A DNA stretch of 64,000 nt from Ligustrum vulgare (Eukaryota; Streptophyta; Magnoliopsida; Lamiales; Oleaceae): NCBI GenBank assembly GCA_963555705.1, contig OY743171.1:18041352-18105351 (forward strand), given 5' to 3'. The notes under the pieces are model-generated. The model saw only the letters and a program-made list of their open reading frames with translations. It made no database searches and was not told the origin of the DNA. Positions 34,673 to 46,365 of the stretch are shown here, piece after piece. The translations under genes were made by a program, and so were the position numbers. Every line of letters begins with the position of its first letter. The stretch's first letter is position 1.

Positions 34673-37600
34673 AATAAAAAAAATTTACCAAAAAAGTGTG
34701 GATTCTTGGCATGCATTTCTTCATCGCATTCCCAAGTAGCCTCTATTAGTGCATGGTTCCTCCAATGGACTTTAACTGGTGTTATCTTCTTCTCCCTAAG
34801 TTCCTTGTCTGCTTTCATTAGGGTTTTCACAGGTGATTCCTCATAAGTTAGATCCTCACGCAAATCCAATGATTCATAGCTGAGGATATGAGAGAGATCT
34901 GAAATTACTTCCTCAACATCGACACATGAAACACATTATGTACCCCCGATAGTGCTGGTGGAAATGCAACCCCTTTCAAGTATCTCAAAGGGCCGACAAA
35001 ATGTGGGCTTAACTTTCCTTTCTTTCCGAATCTCATAACTCCTTTCATAGGAGCTACCATCAAAAAGATCATATCACCTGTAACGAATTCTAATGGTTTC
35101 CTTTTTCTGTCCACACAGCTTTTCTGTCTATTCTGTGCAATTTTTATTCATTGACGAATCTTTTCAGCAACTGCTACTATCTATTGTACTATTTCTGGAA
35201 CCAATAACTTTCTTTCTCCTATCTCATCTTAACGAACTGGAAATCTACACTTCTTCCCTTATAGTGCCTCATACGTGACCATGCAAATAGAAGCTTGCTA
35301 GGTATTGTGATAGGAGAACTCAACCAATGGGAGGTATTTGTCCCAAGTACCTGGAAAATCAATAACACAAGCTCTCAACATGTCTTCTAGGGTTTGAATT
35401 GTCCTCTCTGACTGTCAACCTGTCTGTGGTGAAAGGCTGTGCTGAACTTCAATTGAGTACCAATGGCCTTACGTAGACCTTTCAAAAATGAGGAAGTAAA
35501 TTTTGGGTCGTGATCACCTATAATGGATAAGGGAATTCCATTAAGTTTGAAAATTTCTGTCACATATAACTCTGCATCATTCTCCATATTGTAAGTAGTC
35601 TTTACCTGTAGAAAGTGCTGACTTAGGCGATCAACAGTCACCCAGATAGAATTATAGCCCTTTTTCGTCATAGGTAAGCCAACCACAAAGTCCATACTTA
35701 TCTGTTTCCACTTCCACTCCGAAATCATGAGAGGCTATAATAAACCGGAAAGTTGTTGATGTTCGGGCTTAACTTGCAGAAAAGTGAGACAATGCTAAAC
35801 ATAATCTGCCACGTCTCGACTCATACCAATCCGCTAGGAATATTTCCTTACATCTCAAACTGTCTCAGTACTTCCAGGTTGAATTGAGTAAGAAGTGGTG
35901 TGATCTTCTTTCAATATTTCTTTCTTTAACTCCTTATTACTAGAGACCATCAATCTACCACCGTGCTGCAGGGCACCATCTGCAGTGATAATGAAATCAG
36001 TGCACTTTCCCTCCATTATCTCAGTGCGAACTCTTAAAGTTTGGGGTCCTCTAACTGTAGAGCTTTGATTTTTTTTTTCTTTTCCAAAAATGTCGGCTCA
36101 AAAGTCATGTTGGTGAGATACCCAACTCACCTTTTACAACTATTTCTAACTCAAATCTTTGGATGTCAATAAGCAATTGTTTTTGAATAACTTGTAAGGA
36201 AACTATTGTTCCATTACTCTTTCTACTAAGTGTATCAGCTACCTCATTAGTCTTGCCAGGATGATAATAAATAACACAGTCATAATCCTTGACAAGTTCC
36301 AACCATCTGTGCTATCTCATGTTCAATTCCTCTTGAGTGAAGAAGTATTTGAAGCTTTTATTGATCTTATATCCAATCGAGTAAGGATAGTACCTCCGTG
36401 TCTTTAATACAAATGTGACAGTTTTCAACTTGAGGTCATGAGTTGGATAACTCTTTCCATGCTCCTCCAGTTGTCTGGAAGTTTTAGACAATCACCTTGC
36501 CCTATTGCATAATAACACATCCAAGTCCTTTCAATTAGGCATCAATGTAGATGACTAACCCTTCATTTCCCCGTGGAATGGTTAAAATGGGCGCAATTGT
36601 AAATCGCACTTTTACCTCTTCAATACTCTGTTCACAATCTGCACTCCACTGAGATTTTGTATCCTTTCTGGTCAACTTAGTCAAAGTGAGTCAATTTTGG
36701 AAAACCCTTTCACAAATCTTCGACAGTAACCCGCTAATCCAATGAAACTTCGGACTTCCTTAACATTAGAGGTCGTTAGCCAATTTTGAACTACCTTAAA
36801 TTTACTTGAGTCAACCACAATATCTTCCCTTGATACGATATGCCCCAAGAATGGCACTCTGTCCAGCCAGAACTCACACTTCTTAAACTCAGTAGGTAAT
36901 TTCTCTTCTCTAAGCTTCTGAAACACGATCTTCAAATGTCTTTCATGTTTTTCCTCAGACTACGAATAGATCAATACGTCATCAATGAAAACTATAACAA
37001 TTAATCCAAATATTCTTTAAAGACTCGATGCATTAAGTCCATAAATGCTGCAGGGGAATTTGTTAACCCAACGGAATCACTAAGAACTCATATTGCCCAT
37101 ATCTGGTACGAAAAGCCGTCTTTGGAATGTCCTCTTCCTTGATTCTCAATTGATGGTAACCAGATCGCAGATCGATCTTAGAAAAATACCTAGCGCCTTG
37201 AAGCTGATCAAACAGATCCTTAATTCTTGGCAATGGATATTTATTCTTTATTGTCGCCTTGTTCAATTCTCTGCAGTTTATGGAAAGTCTCATAGAACCA
37301 TCTTTCTTCTTCATGCATAGCACAGGCCCATGGCAAAATGCTAGGATGAACAAAACATTTGTCCATGAGATCCTATAGCCGCTCTTTGAGCTCTTTAAGT
37401 TCTACAGGAGCCATCCAATCCTGTGCCTTAGCTATTGGAGCTACCCAGGCACATGATCAATGACAAATTCAATTTCTCTTGCAGGTGATAGATCATAAAG
37501 ATTGTCTGGTAACATATTTAGATATTCTCAAACAATTGAAGTTTGTTTGAGAGAATTTTCTATCTTAGGCACTTCAAGTATTGTAGCCAGGTAGGCCAAC

Positions 37601-38060
37601 AACTCTTATTCATAAACTGATGAGTCATCATCACCAATACTATCGGGATGGAAAGTTTCACCTCAGCCTCAACGAAGTGAAAAGAGTTTCGTTTGGAGGT
37701 TCAAACGCCACCTAATCGTGATTGTCGATTGAAACCGTAATAACTATCCATCTCCTAGTATGACACAAAAATCGTGAATATCCGGTGTAAAGAGATCTGT
37801 CATCCACTACTTCCATTCACTACGATCAGGAAATCTTTCAATGTATAACTTGAGTTAAACAATTCTTCAAATGGTGTTGACAATTTAAACTTTGTCTCCA
37901 ATTACGGAGACGGATAACTCAATTTTTCTATGAAGGTAAGACTACCAATTTAGTGGGTAGTTCCGAATTCAAAAATGATAAGTGTCTAACACTAAGCTCG
38001 ATTTCTCCTCAACTTCTTGTTTAGATATTATATACATTCATGCTGATGTAGTCTCCACGA
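34633..38060 (-). pseudogene. Tekay-type protease, RT, RNase H and integrase of element M (broken)
   Basis: Minus-strand Ty3/gypsy polyprotein. From high to low coordinates: protease remnant with FEFGTTH in place of the D-S/T-G active site (about 37960); RT with [40 protein letters not shown] (37353-37063) and the catalytic FIDDVLIYS (about 36960-37000); thumb (36935-36681); RNase H/tether; integrase core (35728-35387) with MDFVVGLPM and GDHDPKFTSSF, its Glu region broken; and the C-terminus (35114-34645) with GKLSPHFVGP, VHNVFHVSMLRK and a chromodomain-like tail EATWECDEEMHAKNP. Multiple stops and frameshifts make it inactive. It is the best-preserved coding relative of F and Q here. Gag is deleted. 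Confidence 0.92.
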
Positions 38061-38099
38061 CTCAAAGTACTATTCGAATTCACTTCATATCTTTCACAT

Positions 38100-39981
38100 A
38101 TTTGCCACCGCAAAGCGGTTTAATATTTGCCACCGTCAAGCTGTTTAGCAATCGTCACCGCAAAGTGATTTAATATTTGCCATCGTCAAGCGGTTTAGCA
38201 ATCGTCACCGCAAAGCGGTTTAATATTTGCCACCGTCAAGCAGTTTAGCAATCCTCACCGCAAAACGGTATAATATTTACCACCGCCAAGCGGTTTAGCA
38301 ATCGTCACCGTAAAGCGGTTTAATATTTGTCACCGCCAAGCGGTTTAGCAATCGTCACCGCAAAGCGGTTTAATATTCACCACCGCAACAGCGGTTTAAT
38401 TTGGGTACGTCGGTCCCCCGCGCCCCATTTCCCACTCACACCTTTCATGGCATAGAAGTACACCCATTCTTTCTTAAAACTTGGGATACATGCATTTTGA
38501 GAAAACTTGAACTTATCACATTCTTCATTTAAAATCATTTGACTTCCCCAACTCAATGACAATGCATGCTTGACGATGCAATGACATGATAAAATGTATG
38601 CTTAAACATTCCCTTAGTAACACATACATGTATAAAGTTCATGGAAAGCATCACAAGCAAATAAATTTCAAGAATATAATTTAAGCACATTAATTACACA
38701 TTAAACATTTAACTTTAATGAAAATAGGGGAAGTTTACTTACTTGCAGTCCTTAGTATTTACCGTTTCTGAATTTGCAAGTGGAAAAGTTTCGAATGCCC
38801 GTGATGTCAATGTACCAAATATCCTAATAGTTCACATTCATCAATAAGTATATATATATATATTCCGTTAAAAATCACATATCCATAAATCTTTTAATAC
38901 TAATAAGACTTCAGAGCCAGGTTGAAATCTCAATTTGATTCAACCGCGGCCTTAAACTATAGCCAACACGTATTGCACCATTTTCAATACCAAAGTTCAA
39001 CTTCAATGCATATTAGGAAGTTTTCTTACCTTTTACTCAAATTAAATTACAACATTACATAGCTTGACCTAGCTTTACAAAATTTCTCAATAAAATTCTA
39101 ATTATCCATAATCAGAAAATTCTCAAACATTGTTGTCAATTAAACCTAAAACTGAGGATTTACCATTACAGGTCAACGTTATTAAAATTAACATTGCTAA
39201 AATCTGAAATTTGTAAATAATTTGTAAATAAATTCCTAAATCCAAATTTCACATTATAACTCAAACATCACCAAACAATTAACTAATTTCATAATCCCAT
39301 CAAATCTGAATTCTGAAAATAAACTATACATATAAGTTATAATACTAAACTCCTACATTTCGAAGTCTAAAATTTTTATGCACATTTACAATTCACAAAT
39401 TTCATAAATTGGAAAGTCTAAAATTTATGTATATGTATAATATCAATATATACTTACATGTATTTAAATTACTCCAATCTGAAATTCGAAATTACAACTC
39501 AGCATTAAATTTAAGACTTAAGTAAGCTAACTAAATTGAAATCTGAACACACACACACACACACACACAAATTTCATTCTGAAAATAACCATTGTAAATC
39601 GGCATTTAAACCAAACAGTTAACTAATTTCTTGAATTAAAATTTTCGAAATCGGCACATTAATTTTCATATATATATATATATAGCCCAAAAACTGAAAT
39701 TAAAAATTAAATTCAAATATAAACTTAAACCCAAGGTATGAAATATACAAGCATATACACATATTATGTGCTAAGTGTGTGTGTGTGTGTCGTGATTTCG
39801 GGTGTGCAAACCGTGTACAACTCTGCGACTGTGTGTTCGGGTGTGTGTGTGTGGTTCGCAGGGGAAAGAGGGTAGGGGGAGGGATGGGCTTACCGATCTT
39901 GGTGGTCAACGTGGGTGGCGCCGGAGACGTGTGGTTCAATTTGTGTGTGAAGCGAGAGGAACCAGCGTGAGCAGGGCGTCG

Positions 39982-40035
<54 letters not shown>

Positions 40036-40418
40036 GTCTAAGGGTAATTAGGTTAGGTTTAGGTATATTCTTTTGAAATTTGCAAATTGGTCCCCCATTT
40101 CTCATGTACATAATTAAGCCTATAAGTTCTATTTACTCTCCAATTACTACCTACCCTTCCCCCAACTTTCAATTTAACCCAAATAAAATAGAAAAATGGC
40201 ATGTTTAGGAAATAAGACAAATAATCACATAAAATTGCACGTAACAATTAATAAATTTTCTAATTGGTACATTGATCGAGACGACGTCCAAGTCCATTCA
40301 CTGCAAAGTAATTCAACTTATAGACATTAAAATTATCAATTTAAAATGTATAATAACATTAACATAAATATTACGTGGAATTTTGAAAATGCACGTAAAA
40401 ATGAAAAGCATTGTTACA
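38100..40418 (-). repeat. 5' LTR of element M, truncated
   Basis: About 2.3 kb. It begins TGTAACAATGC at 40418 (minus strand) and retains the hairpin array but lacks the terminal part that should end GTGTTACA. It is joined to protease sequence near 38060-38100. (GA)n 39985-40031 and short TA/CA runs are present. Frames at 39700-40111 are low-complexity chance frames. Confidence 0.8.
38107..38395. repeat. Twelve-unit array of short palindromes, alternating spacers
   Basis: Twelve copies of ACCGCAAAGCGGT or a variant, each able to form a 4-5 bp stem with a 3-4 base loop, spaced about 25 bp. Spacers alternate between TTAATATTTGCC-like and TTAGCAATCGTC-like, giving a roughly 50-bp dimer repeated about six times. 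Q's LTRs have four such units and F's LTR about six in the same place, so the array has expanded here. Several variants keep pairing while changing bases; others do not. Confidence 0.93.
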
Positions 40419-40423
40419 GATGT

Positions 40424-41931
40424 GGTGCCATCAATGGCGTCGAGTACCACAACCCGCAGGTGTGCCTCTTCCTCTAATGCTGACAATGGCAAAAGAAATC
40501 GGCCACACCTCCACATCCACAAATTCATAGGGTGTAACAGAATCAAATAGGATTCCATTCTCAACACCCAATCAATCGGACAATCAATTTGTGCCAAACA
40601 ATTACCAATATCCAAACAAAATTACTAAAATTTCAATTCGCACGAGCAAAGCAATTTTTTCTCTTTTCTCTAGATTGGTACATTCAGCTAAGTAGCCAAA
40701 TATAATAGCAACAAGATGGAGTCGAATCATTATATCAAAAAATACTTATAGCTCCGCTTCCATCGACCACCAATCAGAAAGTCACAAAACCAATTATAAC
40801 ACTATGCCATATTTCTTTCTCTATCTACTGATCTGTTCACTTTCCATATCAAAACCCAAATTGGAAAAATAAGCAGGAAAATGGTTCGTGTCAGCAATGG
40901 GATCATCTCACTATCAAACATTCAGTCATTCATAATTTCTAAATGTGACCATTGGGTTTTCATTTTGGTTGGGTACACTTCGAACACCCCATGTCAAAAA
41001 ATACCCCAAAAGCCTTTATTATCTGTGGGTTTAGCCCTTTGTTTACTGGTAAAAACTACATAAATTTCACTTAAGGTGAAAATGAGCAACAAACCAAATC
41101 AAGGAAATTACAGTTCATTCTCAACCATATTCACAAACTATATGTGAAATTACATCCCTGGATTGAGGAGAGATATAGTTCTTTATGAACCAAACATGAC
41201 AGGAACTTCAAATCATAATGTGTAAGTGTCCATATGCAACAGAAACATGTTAATAGTTTTCCCACTCCAATCAAATAATTAATCATACTATTGCCTGAAA
41301 ATGCACCAGCCCAAGGAGTACAAAATTCAAGACAGAACGTGGGATGGCTGTTGGAATAGCAATATAATATATATTCAACAATGATTTCAACCATACCAAG
41401 ATTTGTACCAAAGTTCACCATGAAATCTCAATGTTAGAACCAATAACCTTCAGTTTCTCATTACTTCTTCCAATTTGGCATCATTCCAATTTCTAATTTC
41501 TAAGTACATAATCTAACTTCTGAACACAGGCTGCATATTAAAAAATTAGCATATAGTGGTGGCACTTTGTATAAGAAACAAATAATCCACTTGAGTCAAA
41601 GGCTATCTACTTGTTGCCTTCAATTAAGGAAACAGTAAGAAGTAATTCCATGATCACAAGAATGCACATCAATATTTATCGTGGAATAATCAATTTTTTT
41701 TCTTTACTCTGAGCTAAATCCATAATGCAGTGAGAAAGTATTGAAAGCTCTTAACAGAAAGATATTTCAAAATAGAGGGGTCAACATCGTGATAGTAACG
41801 GATGGCTAAAAGATGCCAATTCATTTTATAGAAAATCAACATAAAATAAGATTATCCCTTGTTTGTTCTTTCATGAAATCAAATTCTATTTTGAGGAAAA
41901 AGAATTTGTTTTGAGTTTGTAGGGAAATAGT
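40424..41931. other. Unassigned non-repetitive stretch, no gene recognised
   Basis: No LTR, transposon protein or tandem repeat was recognised in this 1.5 kb, apart from TGTTG at the edge of the next LTR. The minus-strand frame 40615-40313 includes a plausible-looking segment (RFLLPLSALEEEAHLRVVV) that before M's insertion would have continued into 32738. I cannot assign it. The frames at 40881-41063 and 41131-41421 have no domain. It could be old host sequence or decayed copia leader. Confidence 0.35.
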
Positions 41932-44900
41932 TGTTGATTTTGATTGACAAAAGAACAAACAATAAACTAGAACACAATAATATAATTATTGATGAACCAA
42001 AACTGTAAATTCAAGCGAAATCTGGAACTGAGGCTTGTACAAACACAGTTTCCTTAAAACAGATTCGCCCCCTCACCAATATGTGCTTGAGGTTTGTCTG
42101 AGCATCTGTTTCCCTGGATATGATGGAGGTTGTAGCGCCCCGAATTCCACGGAGCCCGGGACGCCACTTCGTCCTTTAAATCTGATTTTATTGTGGAAAT
42201 AATTAAAAATTTCAAACGTCATATTTATTTTTTTGAACCCTTTGAAACAACATTTTTTGCGGAATAAATGAATTTATAAAATATCACATCTATTATTTAA
42301 AAAAATGTAACGGAACATAATTCTAACAAATTCATACAAACCTTAAATCTTAAGTTTTAAAGTAAAGTAACGATAAATAATTAAATTGACGACATATATG
42401 AAACTTGACTTAAAAGCAAAATTAACATTTATTTTATTTGCCACCGCTACCATTCCATTCGCCGCCTTCTTCGAGATCTGCAAAAACTGTTAAAATAATG
42501 GAATGAGTATTTCAAAAAATACTCAGTAGACTCATCGCCAATAATTAATTTACAGAATAATTGAACACGTAATTATGCAATCATACAGTGACATGATCAT
42601 CATATTCTTGGGCTCTTGTATTTTCAAAATCAAGGCTGTTAAAATCATATGGTGTGGGTAGTCTCGTCTCGTGCACTTAAGGCACATAAGTTATGCATAA
42701 CATCATCATTTCTCATCTTATCTCATAAGAGATATTCTTTTCTCGTCTCATGCATCAAAGCATGTAAATCACGTAATTTCACATAAGACATGCAATTATA
42801 ATTTAAACTAATTAGTAGGGGCGAGTCTACCTCAAATCACGAGTTTGAAACTTGAGCAAGAAAGTTCACGTTGTTCTTCTAAATGTCCAAGCGCCTCATC
42901 TAGCCAATAATAAATAAACCTTAAAGTGGTATTTGGAAATCAAACGTTTCAATTGAAAGAGTTTTAAAAGTGAAAGGACTGAAATGACTATTCTGAAAGG
43001 CTGAATTAAAATATTTTAAAACTTGAGACTGAATTAAAAGGCTTTGAAAATATGGGGGCTAATTAATAAAAACTCTTTTAAAATAAGGGCTGAAACAAAT
43101 AATTTGAAACTAAGGGACTAACATGAATACTTTGAAAGTTGAGGGACCAAAATGAATACTTGTAAAACTTGGGCTTAAAAATTAGATCTGCAGGGACTAA
43201 AATAAAATGGTTCATAAATCTTGGGGCTAAAATAATAACTTTTGAAACTTAAAGTAAGATTTAAAGCATTTAAAGCTGTAGGGACTGAAATAAAAGAGTT
43301 TAATACTTAGGGGACAAAAATGTAAATTTATAAAGTCAATATAACACCTATAATATATCATCAGATCTTATATATATATATCTCTCTCAACCTCGGCGAC
43401 GCAGCGGGGGGGGGGGGGGGGAAGGTGACCCGCGATCCAAGTCGTCAGGCGGCGACCCGGCAGTGATGGTGCAGGTGCTGGGTTTGGTAATGTTGGTTGG
43501 TGGCGGCGGTGGCTTTGCAGTGGTTCGATTTTAGCAGTGATGATAATGGTGGTGATGTTTGGGTCATTAGTTCGACATTTTTGGTGGCGTGCTGTGGTTG
43601 GGATCTTGGTTGCAGGAGGTGGTCGAGGTTGTGCAGATGGTGGTGGTTGAATGAAGAAGGTAGAGATTAGACTTTGGTAGGGTGGAGGCTCGGGTTTTGG
43701 CGAGTTACAGTCGACGATGGCTTTGCCTTGTGTCTCCACGTTTGGGGATGGTTATGGCTGAATTTGTGTTTGAAATAGAGATGTTATAATGATGGAATGG
43801 TGGAGGAAAAAGGAAAAGGGAAATTGATTAGTGGAAGACACCAAAATTTGTTTGATATGGAAATGATGATGGAATTGGTGTACAAATTAGTTGGAGATGC
43901 TTTGTGATTGGATAATGAGGTGGAAAGAAGAAGAAAGAAGGAGTAAATGTGGGGGGGGGGGGAAATTAGGTAGAATTAGTTAGGTATAATTTTGATTAGG
44001 ATAAATAACTAAAATTGGACTAACTTCGATTTGGCAATGTATTTAAAACTGATATATTTTGGACTGAAAATAATTTGAGAATAAATAAAATTTGAGATAA
44101 AATTGAATTACGTATTTTGGACTTAAAATAATTTAATAAGGAAAATTGAGATATTTTTAATAAATTTGGAATTTAAAAAAAAATTGAAAATAATACTTTG
44201 AATAAATAATTAAAATAATATAATTTTAGAAATTCGGAATTTAATTAAAATCGAATGGATTTGACAGTGTCATGTGTTGCTTGGAATGGTGATGAACTAG
44301 GGGAATATATGGTGTGGATGAGTGTTTGGTTTATTTTGGGTAAAATGTGGCAATTTTATGGTTTAGGAAATGTTGAGAGATTATGCAAGGGATAATGGCT
44401 GAATGAGGGGAAGGAGGAGAGATTAAAGAGATGCATTCCAGTTATGGTGATTGAGGAAAAATTTGAGGAAGTTGACCATGGAAATTTGTGCAAGATTGGG
44501 GAAGAATGTTGATTGAGGGGAAATGGATTAAGGAAATTGGCAGTTGGAAATGAACAAAATTGAGGGAGACGTGTGAAGATTTCTGGGAGACGATTGTGGG
44601 GTTGGAGAAGATGAATTGACTCTGATTAAATTCTGTAATTTAGGTTGAATGGCTAATTGAGAGGGATTGGGCAGAGATAATGGGGAAAATGTGCTTTATA
44701 TGAAAATGGAAGTTAGAGAGAAAATTTTGGGATAAAATGAATGTGAATAGGTGATTTAAAATATTTTGGACTTAAATAATTAAAATTTGGATTAAAATAC
44801 ATAAATAAATAAATAATGAAAATAAGGTACTTTCATAAAAATTAAACTGAACTACGATAAATTTAAATGATTTAAATTTTAACTTAAATGGCTAGACGAA

Positions 44901-45322
44901 AATGTGTTTAAAATAAATAGGTAAAGTCGTAGCGACACGTTTTAAATAATATTTATTTAAATAAGTCATGGAAAAATTCTTGGTCACTACAGAGGTGGAG
45001 TAGTTAACTTAGCACAAAGTTACTACTTCGACGAACCGAACTTATGTATGAACAATCACCAAAACAAGACACAATAAAATTGGACCAAAATAAAATAAAT
45101 GGACAAAGGTTGGATTGACCAATGACCAAAGTGTATTTTTTTTTTTCGTGTCTTCAAAATGAGGGGTTAAATAGATGCAATATGGAGTTACAACATAACT
45201 CCACAATAACTTCCCAATTAACAATCATAACTCCCCAATTAACAAGGCTAATTAAACCTTAATCAATTGTAATAAGATGGGAGATACACGATAGTTGAAT
45301 TTCTCATTCACATTTTCCAACA
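41932..45322 (-). mobile_element. Copia LTR (N), split by a solo Tekay-type LTR
   Basis: Minus-strand LTR starting TGTTGGAAAATGTGAATGAG at 45322 and ending AAATCAACA at 41932; about 525 bp after the inserted LTR and one duplication are removed. The first about 30 bp match the start of K's 3' LTR at 26876, so it may be K's 5' LTR or a relative. A TATA-like TATTTAA lies at 45173-45167. No primer site is visible to its left and no target duplication was found, so a clean boundary is unproven. Confidence 0.7.
42131..44991 (-). mobile_element. Solo alpha-type Tekay LTR
   Basis: A 2,861-bp minus-strand insertion with ends TGTAGTGACC (at 44991) and CGGGGCGCTACA (at 42131), flanked by perfect GAGGT duplications (42126-42130, 44992-44996). 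It is complete and without an internal domain. It contains a G16 homopolymer at 43406-43421. It parallels the LTRs at 1-1890 and 9471-12406. The frame at 43368-43739 is a proline-rich chance frame. Confidence 0.93.
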
Positions 45323-46365
45323 TGTTGATCAATATCACTAAAACCATTTTTTTATAGAAAGCTTGAATATGCTTTAATGGCACATCATAAAATACTTCAC
45401 ATTAATTCGTGAAACTCATACGGTATGTTTGACATAGTATGTAGAACATATCTACAAAATTTCATGAGATTTGGACATGTATGTTGAAAGAAAAAGGCAA
45501 CCCTAGTTTAAAAACTCGAAACTTTGAAGGCCTGTAACTTTCTGTAAACTCCACTTCATGGTGCAAACTTGGTATGGTTGGAAAGATCTTTCAAAATCCT
45601 TTCCAATGATACAAAGATCATAAGATTCGAACGTGAAATGAAGAAGTTATGGCTACCTAAAATTTTTGGCCAAAAATCTGAAAATACATCTGGGTCTCTG
45701 TAATTTTTATTTTTAAAATTCTGAAAATTTCAAATTGGTAACTCAATTTCTGAAAATTTCAGAATAGTCCCTGGAAATCTAGAAAGTGCAGATTAGTCCC
45801 TAAAAATTTGAAAATTTTCAATTGGACCCAGAAAATCGTGTATTTAAAAAAAAAAATTACAAGTTCGTCCTTGGTAATTCATTTTAAAAAAATATATAGA
45901 TTGGTCCCTCTATTATTTTATTACATGTTAATTTGTGGGATGTTTTTGAAAATTGCCTATTGGACCTAGTGGGAGTTTTTTTTAATATACTCCTATATAT
46001 CATGATTACTCGAAAATAATAGTTTCTTTATTTTAATGGCATGTATATATTACATTTTGTGATATGTTTTGCGTAATTAAAATGTCTTGCTTAAATTATA
46101 CATGCTTAATGAACTTATTAAGTGGGAGTTCCAAGGTTGGGAGAGTTAATGTAGCTCTCACCTAGAACTTATAGTTTTGCGCTATGAGATTAATTTTTGT
46201 GATAATGAAACATTAGGATAATGGAGGATAATTGGGATCTTAGTGACCTTTCGAATTCATACCTAATGTTAAATTGTCATGAAATTTAATTTGCATGAGT
46301 GCAAAAAAATTACTTGTCTGCATAAATAGACCGTTATACGATTGTCTCTAAAATTGTAACAGACC
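45323..46365 (+). mobile_element. Leader region upstream of copia P
   Basis: AT-rich, with repeated GAAAATTT and CAGATTAGTCCCTG-like motifs and no reading frame. P's 5' LTR and primer site were not recognised here; the LTR-like sequence at 61187 onward has no visible partner. The block is most simply P's untranslated leader, possibly truncated where it meets N. Confidence 0.45.

Larger units (their letters stand above)
32744..40418 (-). mobile_element. Element M: Tekay-type Ty3/gypsy retrotransposon, beta LTRs, internally deleted
   Basis: A 7,675-bp minus-strand insertion flanked by GATGT on both sides (32739-32743, 40419-40423). It comprises a 3' LTR (32744-32632 offset: ends at 34632), polypurine tract, decayed pol (34633 to about 38060) and a truncated 5' LTR (about 38100-40418). 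Gag, the primer site and the end of the 5' LTR are missing. Both LTRs start TGTAA on the minus strand (TGTAATACCAC and TGTAACAATGC). The two LTRs carry different deletions. It landed in unassigned sequence next to copia K. Confidence 0.92.

Noticed and set aside
38107..38395. CRISPR-like array of regularly spaced palindromic repeats
   Set aside because: Spacers are only two alternating near-identical sequences, the genome is plant nuclear, no cas genes exist, and the motif belongs to an LTR family.
41859..41962. A 13-bp inverted repeat (TTGTTTGTTCTTT / AAAGAACAAACAA) suggesting a small MITE
   Set aside because: The right arm lies inside the copia LTR end (LTR edge at 41932), no target duplication flanks the pair, and the arms do not extend. 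Coincidence is more likely.
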